From JAAYOS01 sp050950785 (GTDB lineage Bacteria > Bacillota > Clostridia > Oscillospirales > JAAYOS01), in the NCBI GenBank assembly GCA_050950785.1, contig JBMNIG010000005.1:1-64000 (forward strand): DNA of 64,000 nt. Reading direction: 5' to 3'. A model generated the notes under the pieces. The model saw only the letters and a list, made by a program, of their open reading frames with translations, did no database searches and was not told the origin of the DNA. The translations under genes were made by a program, and so were the position numbers. Positions 26,584 to 34,856 of the stretch are shown one piece after another; position 1 is the stretch's first letter; the number at the start of each line of letters is the position of its first letter.

Positions 26584-28260
26584 ATGAGTAACAATAAAGC
26601 TTTATCAACAGCCGGTCCAATGTTGAATGCATACCCAGACAGCATAGGAGGAACATTGGCAGATATTATTGATTTTCTAAAAATGCCTCAATTGAAACAG
26701 GTTTTTCAATCCTTTTACATTTTACCGAGTGTTTTTAATACCGATTTGGATCGAGGTTTTTCAGTTATTGACTATGAGTTAAGTGAAGAGTATGCCTCGA
26801 TGGAGGATCTAAATGCATTGCATGAAATGAATATAGATCTGAAACTTGACTTTATTCTCAATCATGCCTCAGTCCTCTCTGAGCAATTTCAGGACATTCT
26901 AGAGAAGGGTGAAAATTCAAAATACAAAGATTTCTTTATCAACTGGAATAAGTTTTGGGAAGGTCATGGTGATATGACCGAAGAGGGGTATATACAGCCC
27001 TATCCTCACCTTATCAAGGATATGTTTTTCCGTAAGCCCGGTCTGCCGATCTTAAACGTTAGAATGCCTGATGGAACGGAAGTACCATATTGGAACACAT
27101 TTTATCAAGAAGTTAAGTACAGGGAAGTCAGCACCCAGGAACTCATGAAGGCAATAAAGGTGCAGTATGCAACCGCTGAAAAGATTGCATCGATAGTTAA
27201 TAAGGCTTTGGCTGAGGGCATTAAGCCCAAACAGATCGACTTTGGCAGATTTGAAGATTATGCGGATGCAGTAATAAACCTGCTGGAATCCAAGAGAGAG
27301 TATCTTGGACAGATGGATCTGAATATTAAGTCGCCGCTAGTATGGGAGTTTTACGACAACACTCTAAAGAAGCTTAAAGAGTACGGTGCTAGCATTGTTC
27401 GCCTAGATGCTTTCGCTTATGCACCCAAGGAACCCGGTCAAAAGAATTTCCTCAATGACCCGGGAACATGGGAACTCCTCAGCCGTGTCCGAGAGCTCGC
27501 TGACAAGTATGGCTTGACGCTGCTTCCGGAGATCCACACTAAATATGAGGAAAAAATTCACGAGAAGTTGGCCCAAGAAGGATACATGACCTATGACTTT
27601 TTCTTACCAGGCCTGATCATCGATGCATTTGAACGTAATACTAACGAGTATCTTATCAAATGGATCAGAGATCTGCAGGAGAAGAATATTCGTGTGGTCA
27701 ATATGCTAGGATGTCATGATGGCATTCCGTTGCTTGATTTGAAGGGACTGATCCCGGATAACTTGATCGATGATCTGATAAAAACTGTAGTAGATCGCGG
27801 AGGTTATGTAAAGGATCTGCATGGCAGCAAAAATATGTATTATCAGGTAAATGCTACTTACTATAGTGCATTGGGTGAGGACGACAAGAAACTTCTCTTG
27901 GCTAGGGCGATCCAGATGTTTATGCCAGGGAAGCCTCAGGTTTGGTATCTGGATTTAATGGCGGGTAAAAATGATTACGAAGCGGTAAGAAAGGCTGGCC
28001 CGGGTGGGCATAAGGAGATCAACCGGACAAATCTTACCCTAGATCAGGTCAAGGAAGGTCTAAATAAGGAAATCGTTCAAAAGCAGCTTGAGCTCCTGAA
28101 ATTCAGGAACACATGTCCCGCATTCGGATTTGACGCGACTCTTCATATTCTGGATTCCGAACCTGATCAGCTGAAGCTGAAATGGGATAATAACGGATAC
28201 AGTGCAACTCTGGAAGCTGATCTTACCAACTACAGTTTTAAGATAAGCACTACACAATAA
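26584..28260 (+). CDS. GH13 subfamily 18 sugar phosphorylase (sucrose phosphorylase-like)
   Basis: A 558-aa alpha-amylase-superfamily enzyme of the phosphorylase branch, which splits an alpha-glucoside with phosphate to alpha-glucose-1-phosphate. Conserved regions are NIDLKLDFILNHAS, the nucleophile D275 in IVRLDAFAYAPK, the acid/base E316 in LLPEIHTKY, D379 in LGCHDGIPLLD, and PGKPQVWYLDLMAGKND. An extra stretch of about 60 residues (about 185-250) is not usual in sucrose phosphorylases. Relatives use sucrose, glucosylglycerol or glucosylglycerate; which applies here is not visible. ATG 26584 follows AAAGGAGG. It is cytoplasmic, with no signal peptide. Confidence 0.85.
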   Translation: MSNNKALSTAGPMLNAYPDSIGGTLADIIDFLKMPQLKQVFQSFYILPSVFNTDLDRGFSVIDYELSEEYASMEDLNALHEMNIDLKLDFILNHASVLSEQFQDILEKGENSKYKDFFINWNKFWEGHGDMTEEGYIQPYPHLIKDMFFRKPGLPILNVRMPDGTEVPYWNTFYQEVKYREVSTQELMKAIKVQYATAEKIASIVNKALAEGIKPKQIDFGRFEDYADAVINLLESKREYLGQMDLNIKSPLVWEFYDNTLKKLKEYGASIVRLDAFAYAPKEPGQKNFLNDPGTWELLSRVRELADKYGLTLLPEIHTKYEEKIHEKLAQEGYMTYDFFLPGLIIDAFERNTNEYLIKWIRDLQEKNIRVVNMLGCHDGIPLLDLKGLIPDNLIDDLIKTVVDRGGYVKDLHGSKNMYYQVNATYYSALGEDDKKLLLARAIQMFMPGKPQVWYLDLMAGKNDYEAVRKAGPGGHKEINRTNLTLDQVKEGLNKEIVQKQLELLKFRNTCPAFGFDATLHILDSEPDQLKLKWDNNGYSATLEADLTNYSFKISTTQ

Positions 28261-28768
28261 CAAGCGCACGAGATCACAACTGGAAGTTCTGGGATGAGCA
28301 TATTTAGAAGGATCTCGTACAGCTTGACAAGGTAACAAAAAACATATTATAAAGTTTGGGCCGGGGTGGATTTACACTGCCGCCCGACCATTATGGCGTT
28401 GTATTATTTCAAAATGCAAATCTATAATCAAATATAAAAAATTGATTATATTCGATGTAATTATCAACATTTGGGTGATAATCTCTTTTCGTATGAGCAT
28501 ACAGTAAATTTACAAGCGTATTTTATAAACAATAATTGATAATCGATTGACAATACAATTGTATATTTGCCACTTATTGTTTTTCATATCGTACATTTTG
28601 AATACAGTAGTATATATTTTTTTATATCTATGAAATTGTGCCTTGAAAGTGTGTACATTTTATAATAATCACGATAATCTATTTAAAGCAAAAATGATGA
28701 AAAAGTGTTATCCTCATAATAGACGCAAAAATTATGCGTACTAATAATCATGGAGGTAATGAATCTAA
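28261..28768. other. Long AT-rich upstream region of the binding-protein gene
   Basis: About 500 bases without a supported gene. It holds CGATTGACAAT at 28544-28554, an 11-mer shared with the kinase promoter, next to ACAATTGT palindromic sequence, and a TATAAT near 28661. A promoter with a regulator site is likely but no well-spaced pair could be fixed with confidence. Confidence 0.4.
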
Positions 28769-30310
28769 TGAAAAGACTATTTGCTCTTCTTCTTGCAGTA
28801 CTTATGGTTCTTGGTCTGATGGCATGTTCAGATTCCAATAATAACGTAAGTCCTACAGATGAAGGCGGCAATGCAACTGATCCTAGTTCAACACCGGTTG
28901 CTGGGCAACGATGAAGAACCTTATGCGGTTCAGTTGTACATGCCCACTATGATGACGATTCCAAGTCAAGAAGCTATCAAGGACGTGGAAAACGCCATCA
29001 ATGACTACATTAAAAATGAGCTCGGCATTACTGATATCACTATGGATCTTCAGTTTGGTCATCTTGCCGACTACAGCACCACTGCAAATATGCAGTTGGC
29101 TTCCGGCGAGAAAATGGATATTTTCCTCGCACTTCCATTGAACACAGCAGTGTCTAACGGATATCTCGTTTCGCTAGACGAATTTGTTGACGATGAACTT
29201 GCCGGCGCTGCAGATATCGTTAAAGATTGGCTTTCCTGCGGAACTATCGACGGCACTCTCTATGCAATCCCTTGCTATAAGGGTCAAGTCCTAAGCTGGA
29301 AATACATATACGACAAAGCTATGGTTGATGGCGTATATGATATGAGCCAGGTCAAATCTGTTGACGACCTTGACGCAGCTCTTGCCGCACTGAAGGCAGC
29401 ACATCCAAATGAGCGCTTCATGGTTTACAACAACCAGCTTCCTGCCCTTTATGGCTTCCAGGATCATACTAACATTGTTGGCACTTACTTTGCAACAGTC
29501 GGTGACAGCACAACTCTTGTCAACTACTTTGAAACCGAAGCCTTCCGCAAAGCTATCAATAAGGCATATGAGTGGAGCCAGCTAGGTTACTCCGATCCCG
29601 AAGGTTCCAACAACACTCTTGGCCATGATGCAGTTATTATGTCCGGTACATCTAAGGGCGTTATAATGGGCCATGCTTACTCTATTGAAACAATTGAGAA
29701 GATGTTCACCATGAATAACACCTATGGCGGAGAGTTCGGTGCTGTTGAGATCGCAAGATCCGATATGACTAACAATGCACTCGTATACGGTATTGCATAT
29801 ACCTCCGAGAATCCTTCTGCCGCTGCACGTATGCTTAACCTGATTTGGACTGACGAGTTTATCGCCAGCACCCTTATTTATGGTCTTGAGGGTGTATCTT
29901 GGGAGTGGAATGAAGACAAATCCTCTATCCAATATCCAGAAGGCTTGAGTATCGACACTGTTCCTTACACTGCATTGTACAGCTGTGGTGCTTTTGGTAA
30001 CCAGTTCCTACTTTACGGCTTTGATGGAAACACATCAAATGAAGACAAAGTCTTTATGAAAGAGCTGATTGATGAGGCATGGTATCCTAAACTATTTGGA
30101 TTTACTCCGGACGCTTCAAAAGTCAGCACACAGATCGCAGCCATTTCTAACGTGTATGACCAGTATTATGATGTATTGACCTATGGAGATGTCAATCCTG
30201 ATGAATACTTGCCTCAGTTCCTAGCAGCACTAGAGGCAGCAGGCATTAACGAGGTTATGGCAGAATACCAGGCTCAAGTAGATGCTTGGCTAGCTGCAAA
30301 TAATAAATAA
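28769..30310 (+). CDS. ABC transporter substrate-binding lipoprotein, DUF3502-type C-terminus, one frameshift
   Basis: Extracellular solute-binding lipoprotein of the family-1/YtcQ-LipO type, expected to deliver a sugar to an ABC importer. The signal peptide and lipobox are MKRLFALLLAVLMVLGLMAC; a Ser/Thr/Asn-rich linker follows. The frame then shifts near 28900 (the first frame stops at 28913) and the mature domain continues as DEEPYAVQLYMPTMMTIPSQ. The C-terminus YGDVNPDEYLPQFLAALEAA followed by AEYQAQVDAWL is typical of the DUF3502 region. GGAGG lies before ATG 28769. No permease or ATPase gene is nearby, so it must use components encoded elsewhere. Confidence 0.85.
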
Positions 30311-30328
30311 CTTTCTACTAAAATGAGT

Positions 30329-30384
30329 GAGGTTATCTCACTAAGAACAAACAGTTCGAGGTGAGATAGCCTCTCTCTCTCTTT
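30329..30384 (+). terminator. Terminator after the binding-protein gene
   Basis: GAGGTTATCTCAC (30329-30341) pairs with GTGAGATAGCCTC (30361-30373) as a 13-bp perfect stem, followed by a CT-rich then T-run end. Confidence 0.75.
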
Positions 30385-30390
30385 AGACTA

Positions 30391-30470
30391 TTCGTCAATT
30401 ATTAGGGTAAAGCAAAAGTAAAAAGGGCTCTTCGTCAATTGTTGGGGCAGAGCATAAGTGAAAATATGAT
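30391..30470 (+). repeat. Two tandem imperfect 40-bp repeats
   Basis: Two head-to-tail copies (30391-30430 and 30431-30470), each beginning TTCGTCAATT and sharing most following positions. They sit between two terminator-like hairpins. Confidence 0.7.
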
Positions 30471-30510
30471 CCGGTAGGTAACAATGATTGCCTACCGGAT
30501 CTTACTTTGT
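30468..30510 (+). terminator. Second strong hairpin-terminator
   Basis: GATCCGGTAGG pairs with CCTACCGGATC as an 11-bp perfect stem, followed by TTACTTTGT. It may be a second terminator for the binding-protein transcript. Confidence 0.6.
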
Positions 30511-30885
30511 AAAGCAATTTGCAATTGACCTATGAAAATATCAAGGAACGCAATTGAGCTAGTTTATACGTGACTATCATCCTCATTCCACCAACTCATT
30601 TCACTATCTACCTTGTATTCTAAATAGTGATAGAATTTTTCTTTTGGGTGGGGGAGAAAGGAATGACTGATATCTCATTGAATGCATACGTTATGCGCCT
30701 TAGACTTCATTATAAAAAGTTGGAGTTCAATTTCCTGAACCCCAACATTTATTATAGAACCTATATTTTTTGATACTGAGTAAGAGTATTTAGATTTGCG
30801 ATAGAATATGGAAGCAAAAAATCATTACGCTATATCTTTGTAACTTAAAATACAATGATACTGATTTGTTAAGTATAAATAGGTA
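30511..30885. other. Intergenic region with hairpins and one doubtful small frame
   Basis: AT-rich spacer before the sialate esterase promoter. It contains a 36-codon frame (described separately), and a hairpin with one mismatch at 30720-30746 (GTTGG and GTTCA pairing with TGAAC and CCAAC). No family was recognised. Confidence 0.4.
30663..30773 (+). CDS. Possible 36-aa small protein, unrecognised
   Basis: An open frame of 36 codons (beginning MTDISLNAYVMRLRLHYKKL and ending YYRTYIF) preceded by a GGGGGAGAAAGGA ribosome site close to the ATG. The peptide is basic and aromatic-rich with no known motif. Its second half overlaps a hairpin at 30720-30746. It could be a real small protein, a leader, or the remnant of a larger gene; support is only the ribosome site. 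Confidence 0.25.
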   Translation: MTDISLNAYVMRLRLHYKKLEFNFLNPNIYYRTYIF

Positions 30886-30914
30886 TTGTCAAACGTTTAC
30901 ATCTAATTTATAAT
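30886..30914 (+). promoter_or_regulatory. Sigma-A promoter with embedded LacI-type operator
   Basis: TTGTCA (30886-30891), a 17-nt spacer and a perfect TATAAT (30909-30914). The spacer starts with AAACGTTTACA (30891-30901), the same word found upstream of the lacI gene. A bound repressor there would block RNA polymerase. It drives the sialate esterase gene 140 bases downstream. Confidence 0.75.
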
Positions 30915-31053
30915 AGATTATATCGAGTTTTAATAGCTAATTGTATGTCCTATAAACTACAGAGAAAGAGTAAACGGTGATCATTCATCATTGTTTGAAC
31001 CAAATCGTATCTACATATCATTTGATATTAATTATACGGAGGAATGTGAGACT

Positions 31054-32566
31054 ATGAAACTGTCAATGTCAAAGGTTTTTAGTGACAATATGGTATTGCA
31101 GCGAGGCAAGAAAATCTCGGTTTGGGGTGAGGCGGAAAGCGGAAGCGAAGTAACTGTGATTTTCAATGATGCTGAAGTTACAGTAACTGCCGAGGCAAAT
31201 AGATGGATGGCTGAACTTCCGCCTATGGAGGCTTGTTCTGGGTGTGAGATGCATGTTAAAGATGATAAAGGGCAGATGATCGTATTTAAGAACGTCGCCG
31301 TTGGTGAAGTTTGGATTGCAGGCGGACAGTCCAATATGGAAATGAACATGTATGCCGATGCCGACTTTGAAGAAGCGAAAAGAGATGTGGATTATCCCCT
31401 AATCAGATTTTTTGATTGTCCAAGAACATCTTACGATGGCCAGTTGGATGACGAGGATTATTCTGAATATGGTTTCTGGAGGAGTCTTACCGCGGATGAC
31501 ATAGAATATTTCTCAGCAGTTGGTCATTATTTTGCAAAGAAGCTTCACAGTGAGCTGGATGTTCCGATAGGAATCATCGGATGTAATTGGGGAGGATCAC
31601 CCGCCGCTGCCTGGACTCATGAAAGCTACTTGACTGGCGAACTGGAATGCTATCTACAAGATAACGAAGAAGTATTGAAGAACCTGGATTGGGATTCGTA
31701 TCTCAACGATTTTAAAGCGGAAAGAGCTCGCATGAATTCACCTCAAGCAAAAGAAGCAATGCGCAATATGATGAAAACTCCAATGCTTAAGCCCATGAAG
31801 TTTGATTTTAAGCTTGACGAGAAGAAAATGCGGGAATATATGAATGGACCTTATTCACCTTTCCGCGCATGTGGTCTCTATCATACAATGCTTGAAAAAA
31901 TAATGCCGTATACTGCTGCAGGTGTGATCTGGTACCAGGGTGAAGCAGATACCCATCGTGCACACCTGTATGATAAATTGTTTGGTGAAATGATCCGGTG
32001 CTGGAGAGATGGCTGGAAGGATGAGCTACCTTTTCTTTTTGTACAGCTGGCGCCCTTCAAAGCCCTTGAAGCAAGCAACTGTCAGTCTTTTGTACCAGTA
32101 AGAGAAATGCAGGAAAAGGTATCAAAGACTGTGCCTAATACATATATGGCATGTATCATGGATGTCGGGATGGAATACGATATCCACCCCAAAAAGAAAA
32201 AGCCTGTTGGAGAGAGACTAGCTTTACTTGCACTTGGAAAAGTGTATGGAAAGGATATTTTATGTGAATCTCCTGAGGCAACTCATATACAGAAGGGCAA
32301 AGGAACTCTTACCGCTAACATTTGATCATTCTGGTGAAGGTCTGTATATCGATGGTGATAGAATAAATTCACTGGAGTTGCTTTTAGATGGGAAACCGGT
32401 TGAGGACTTTACGGTCACTGTAGACGGTTCGCAGATGTACATCAACAGTCCGCTTATCACTGAGGAAGCAAATGTTGAGCTGCGATTTGCATGGGAAGAT
32501 TTTTGTGTTGATAATTTATATAATAGTGCAGATCTTCCAGCAAAACCTTTTGTATTGTGTTCGTAA
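31054..32566 (+). CDS. Sialate O-acetylesterase-like SGNH hydrolase, one frameshift
   Basis: SGNH-type esterase of about 504 aa that would remove acetyl groups from sialic acid or other acetylated sugars. The nucleophile block is VWIAGGQSNMEMNMY; further blocks are IIGCNWGGSPAAAWT, GVIWYQGEADTHRA and the catalytic Asp-His in GMEYDIHPKKKKPVGERLA. An N-terminal beta domain (KVFSDNMVLQRGKKISVWG) is typical. There is no signal peptide, so it is intracellular. The frame shifts near 32318 and the C-terminal beta domain (FDHSGEGLYIDGD to 32566) continues in another frame; the catalytic part is intact. ATG 31054 follows ACGGAGGA. Confidence 0.87.
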
Positions 32567-32663
32567 ACTTGTATAGCCAATTGGTAAAACTTCTAATTAT
32601 GTAATGGCGGGTGGAAGTTAGTATATTATTTAACTATTTTGAGAAGATTTTCTCGTTTTGCGC

Positions 32664-32693
32664 TTGACATTTGTTAGTAGCTACCATTATAAT
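32664..32693 (+). promoter_or_regulatory. Sigma-A promoter of the ABC exporter leader
   Basis: TTGACA (32664-32669), an 18-nt spacer and TATAAT (32688-32693), both perfect. The leader peptide start is 39 bases downstream, giving a leader transcript of about 270 nt before the attenuator terminator. Confidence 0.85.
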
Positions 32694-32731
32694 AGCTTGG
32701 AAATTAATATTTATGAAAGGAGGCCGGAACA

Positions 32732-32812
32732 ATGATCAACAGGATTTATAATGATGACAAGAACGTAATTAATGGAGATCTGCGTTATGTCCGGCCTTGC
32801 AAGCGCAAATAA
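32732..32812 (+). CDS. Leader peptide of the ABC exporter operon (26 aa)
   Basis: A 26-codon frame (MINRIYNDDKNVINGDLRYV then RPCKRK) with a very strong GAAAGGAGG ribosome site 9 nt before the ATG. Its last codons and stop (TGC AAG CGC AAA TAA) form the 5' arm of the first palindromic repeat, so a ribosome finishing or stalling here must open that hairpin. The peptide resembles no enzyme; by position it is a regulatory leader, like BmrB ahead of the bmrC-bmrD exporter genes of B. subtilis. Function is inferred from architecture. Confidence 0.75.
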   Translation: MINRIYNDDKNVINGDLRYVRPCKRK

Positions 32813-32834
32813 CTTTTATTTTGCGTGCAAGGGC
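32796..32834 (+). repeat. Palindromic direct repeat R1 in the leader
   Basis: A 39-bp unit identical to 32866-32904. It can fold as CTTGCA with TGCAAG and CGCAAA with TTTGCG, with a 2-nt bulge and an AT-rich loop. It overlaps the leader-peptide stop codon. Confidence 0.85.
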
Positions 32835-32865
32835 ATCTTTCCGCCGTTAGCATTGATCATTTCAA

Positions 32866-32904
32866 CTTGCAAGCGCAAATAACTTTTATTTTGCGTGCAA
32901 GGGC
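32866..32904 (+). repeat. Palindromic direct repeat R2 in the leader
   Basis: An exact second copy of R1, starting 70 bp later. Its 3' end CAAGGGC (32898-32904) can instead pair with GCCCTTG (32916-32922), and the flanking TTTCCGCC (32838-32845) can pair with GGCGGAAA (32902-32909). These pairings compete with the R2 hairpin, giving alternative folds. Confidence 0.85.
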
Positions 32905-32937
32905 GGAAAACTGTGGCCCTTGTCTATAGGTAATGAT

Positions 32938-32967
32938 GCCGCAGGATTTGTGACCTGCGGCTTTTTT
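32938..32967 (+). terminator. Attenuator terminator upstream of the ABC exporter genes
   Basis: GCCGCAGG pairs with CCTGCGGC across an 8-nt loop, followed directly by six T. It lies downstream of the leader promoter and 44 nt before the first exporter start codon, so it must be bypassed for exporter expression. Confidence 0.88.
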
Positions 32968-33011
32968 CGCCTAAAGTGGCAGATAAGGGCTCTTCACAAG
33001 GAGGAAAATGC

Positions 33012-34799
33012 TTGAACAGAGAGAGAATCAAGGCTTTATTTGGATATGTAAAAGGGTTTAGACATTTATTGCTTATAAGCCTTATACTGATGTTTGTAGA
33101 ATTATTGCTAACTTTTGTATCACCGTTATTTCTTTCAGTCACGATTGACTCAATACTGGATACCAAGCCATTGACAGATATACCCGAATATTTTGTTTGG
33201 TTCATAAACGCTGTCGGAGGTGTGGAACATATCCGCAAAAACCTATGGATCATGGCCATATCCATGATAGGGTTGCAGGCTATACGAGGATTTTTGACAT
33301 TCAGCAGGAGCTATACAACAAACAGAGCTTCTGAAGGTACTATAAAAAAGCTTCGGGATCGCCTGTATTCGCATGTTCAGAACCTTCCGTTCAAGTATCA
33401 TGTATCTGCACAGACAGGAGATCTACTGCAAAGGGCAACAAATGACATTGACACCATCAGGCGTTTTGTAGCCGGTTCACTGCTTGAGTTTGTCCGCACG
33501 ATCCTGCTTTTTGCTATAGGAATTTTTGTGATGGCAAGGCTGCATGTACCTTTGACCGTTCTGTCATTGATCATGGCACCATTTATCGTAGGTACTTCGC
33601 TGTTTTTCTTCAGAAAGATCCAAAAGCTTTTTACCGAAGTTGAGGAGGCGGACAGCGCTGTCTTTACGGTAGTTCAGGAGAATTTGACCGGTGCCAGAGT
33701 GGTACGCGCCTTTGGACGCCAGCGCTTTGAGCTTGATAAGTTCAATGTCGCAAATAAATACCTGAGGGATGAGATAATCAAGTTAAACAATATGTTTGCT
33801 TATCTTTGGGGTTCACTGGATTTTATCAGTGGTGCTCAGATTGTGTTAGTAGCTGTATTTGGTATTATATTTGCGGTAAAAGGCAGTCTCACTCTTGGAC
33901 AGTACACTGCATTTACAAGTTATGTGTTTATATTCTTGTGGCCTTTGCGTGCTTTTGGACGTGTTTTGTCTGACTTTGGAAGGACTTTGATTGCCGCCGG
34001 AAGAGTACAGGAAATTCTCGATGAGAAAGAGGAGGAGGGTTTTAACGAGGGCCAAGAGCCGGATATTGGCGGTGATATTGTATTTGACAATGTATGCTTC
34101 TCCTACGACAACCAGGAAGTGTTGAAAAACCTCAACATGACCATCAAAGGTGGTCAGACGGTTGCTATCCTTGGTGGAACGGGTTCCGGAAAGTCAACGC
34201 TGGTTCAACTATTACAGCGGCTGTATGACATTCAGGGCGGTAGCATTACAATAAGCGGTGTTGACATTAGAGACATCAAAAAATCGTATCTTCGCAGCAG
34301 AATAGGAATAGTACTACAGGAACCTTTCCTATATTCTAAGACGATTCTCGAAAACATTGCGATCAAGATGGATAAACCTGACATAGAAAAGGTTCGGGAA
34401 GCTGCCAGAGTCGCTGCGATCCACGATGATATCGAGAGTTTTGAACGGGGCTACGATACAGTTGTGGGTGAGCGTGGTGTCACTCTTTCCGGAGGTCAAA
34501 AACAGCGGGTCGCGATTGCTAGAGCACTTATCAGTGAAAGTGATATCTTGATTTTTGACGACTCTCTATCCGCTGTAGACACAAAGACCGATGCCAGCAT
34601 AAGGGATGCGCTGAAAACTCGCAGACAGGGCACAACAACCTTTATTATTTCGCATCGTATCACCACCCTTATGGAGGCGGATAAAATATTCGTTCTAAAG
34701 GATGGTAAGGTTGCGGAAGAGGGAACCCATGAGGAACTTATGAAAATTGACGGTATCTACAAGAGAACTTACGATATTCAGTCTTCTCAAGTAGTTTGA
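33012..34799 (+). CDS. ABC exporter half-transporter, degenerate-site subunit (BmrC/YheI-like)
   Basis: A 595-aa membrane-ATPase fusion of the multidrug exporter type. Six transmembrane helices fill residues 1 to about 320, followed by a nucleotide-binding domain with Walker A LGGTGSGKST (about 390), Q-loop VLQEPFLYS, signature LSGGQKQR, Walker B DILIFDDSLSAVD and H-loop IISHRITT. The catalytic Glu after Walker B is replaced by Asp, as in one subunit of heterodimeric exporters. The start is TTG 33012 because of the AAGGAGG site 7 nt upstream; an earlier in-frame GTG lies before that site. It pairs with the next gene and is preceded by a leader-peptide attenuator. Confidence 0.93.
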   Translation: MNRERIKALFGYVKGFRHLLLISLILMFVELLLTFVSPLFLSVTIDSILDTKPLTDIPEYFVWFINAVGGVEHIRKNLWIMAISMIGLQAIRGFLTFSRSYTTNRASEGTIKKLRDRLYSHVQNLPFKYHVSAQTGDLLQRATNDIDTIRRFVAGSLLEFVRTILLFAIGIFVMARLHVPLTVLSLIMAPFIVGTSLFFFRKIQKLFTEVEEADSAVFTVVQENLTGARVVRAFGRQRFELDKFNVANKYLRDEIIKLNNMFAYLWGSLDFISGAQIVLVAVFGIIFAVKGSLTLGQYTAFTSYVFIFLWPLRAFGRVLSDFGRTLIAAGRVQEILDEKEEEGFNEGQEPDIGGDIVFDNVCFSYDNQEVLKNLNMTIKGGQTVAILGGTGSGKSTLVQLLQRLYDIQGGSITISGVDIRDIKKSYLRSRIGIVLQEPFLYSKTILENIAIKMDKPDIEKVREAARVAAIHDDIESFERGYDTVVGERGVTLSGGQKQRVAIARALISESDILIFDDSLSAVDTKTDASIRDALKTRRQGTTTFIISHRITTLMEADKIFVLKDGKVAEEGTHEELMKIDGIYKRTYDIQSSQVV

Positions 34800-34856
34800 C
34801 GGAAAGTAGTTTGACCATAAAATTTTATTTTTATAAACAAAGGGGCGATAGAACGA

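Noticed and set aside
28380..28435. GC-rich inverted segment that could be a terminator after the phosphorylase gene
   Set aside because: Pairing is imperfect with bulges and there is no T-run directly after it.
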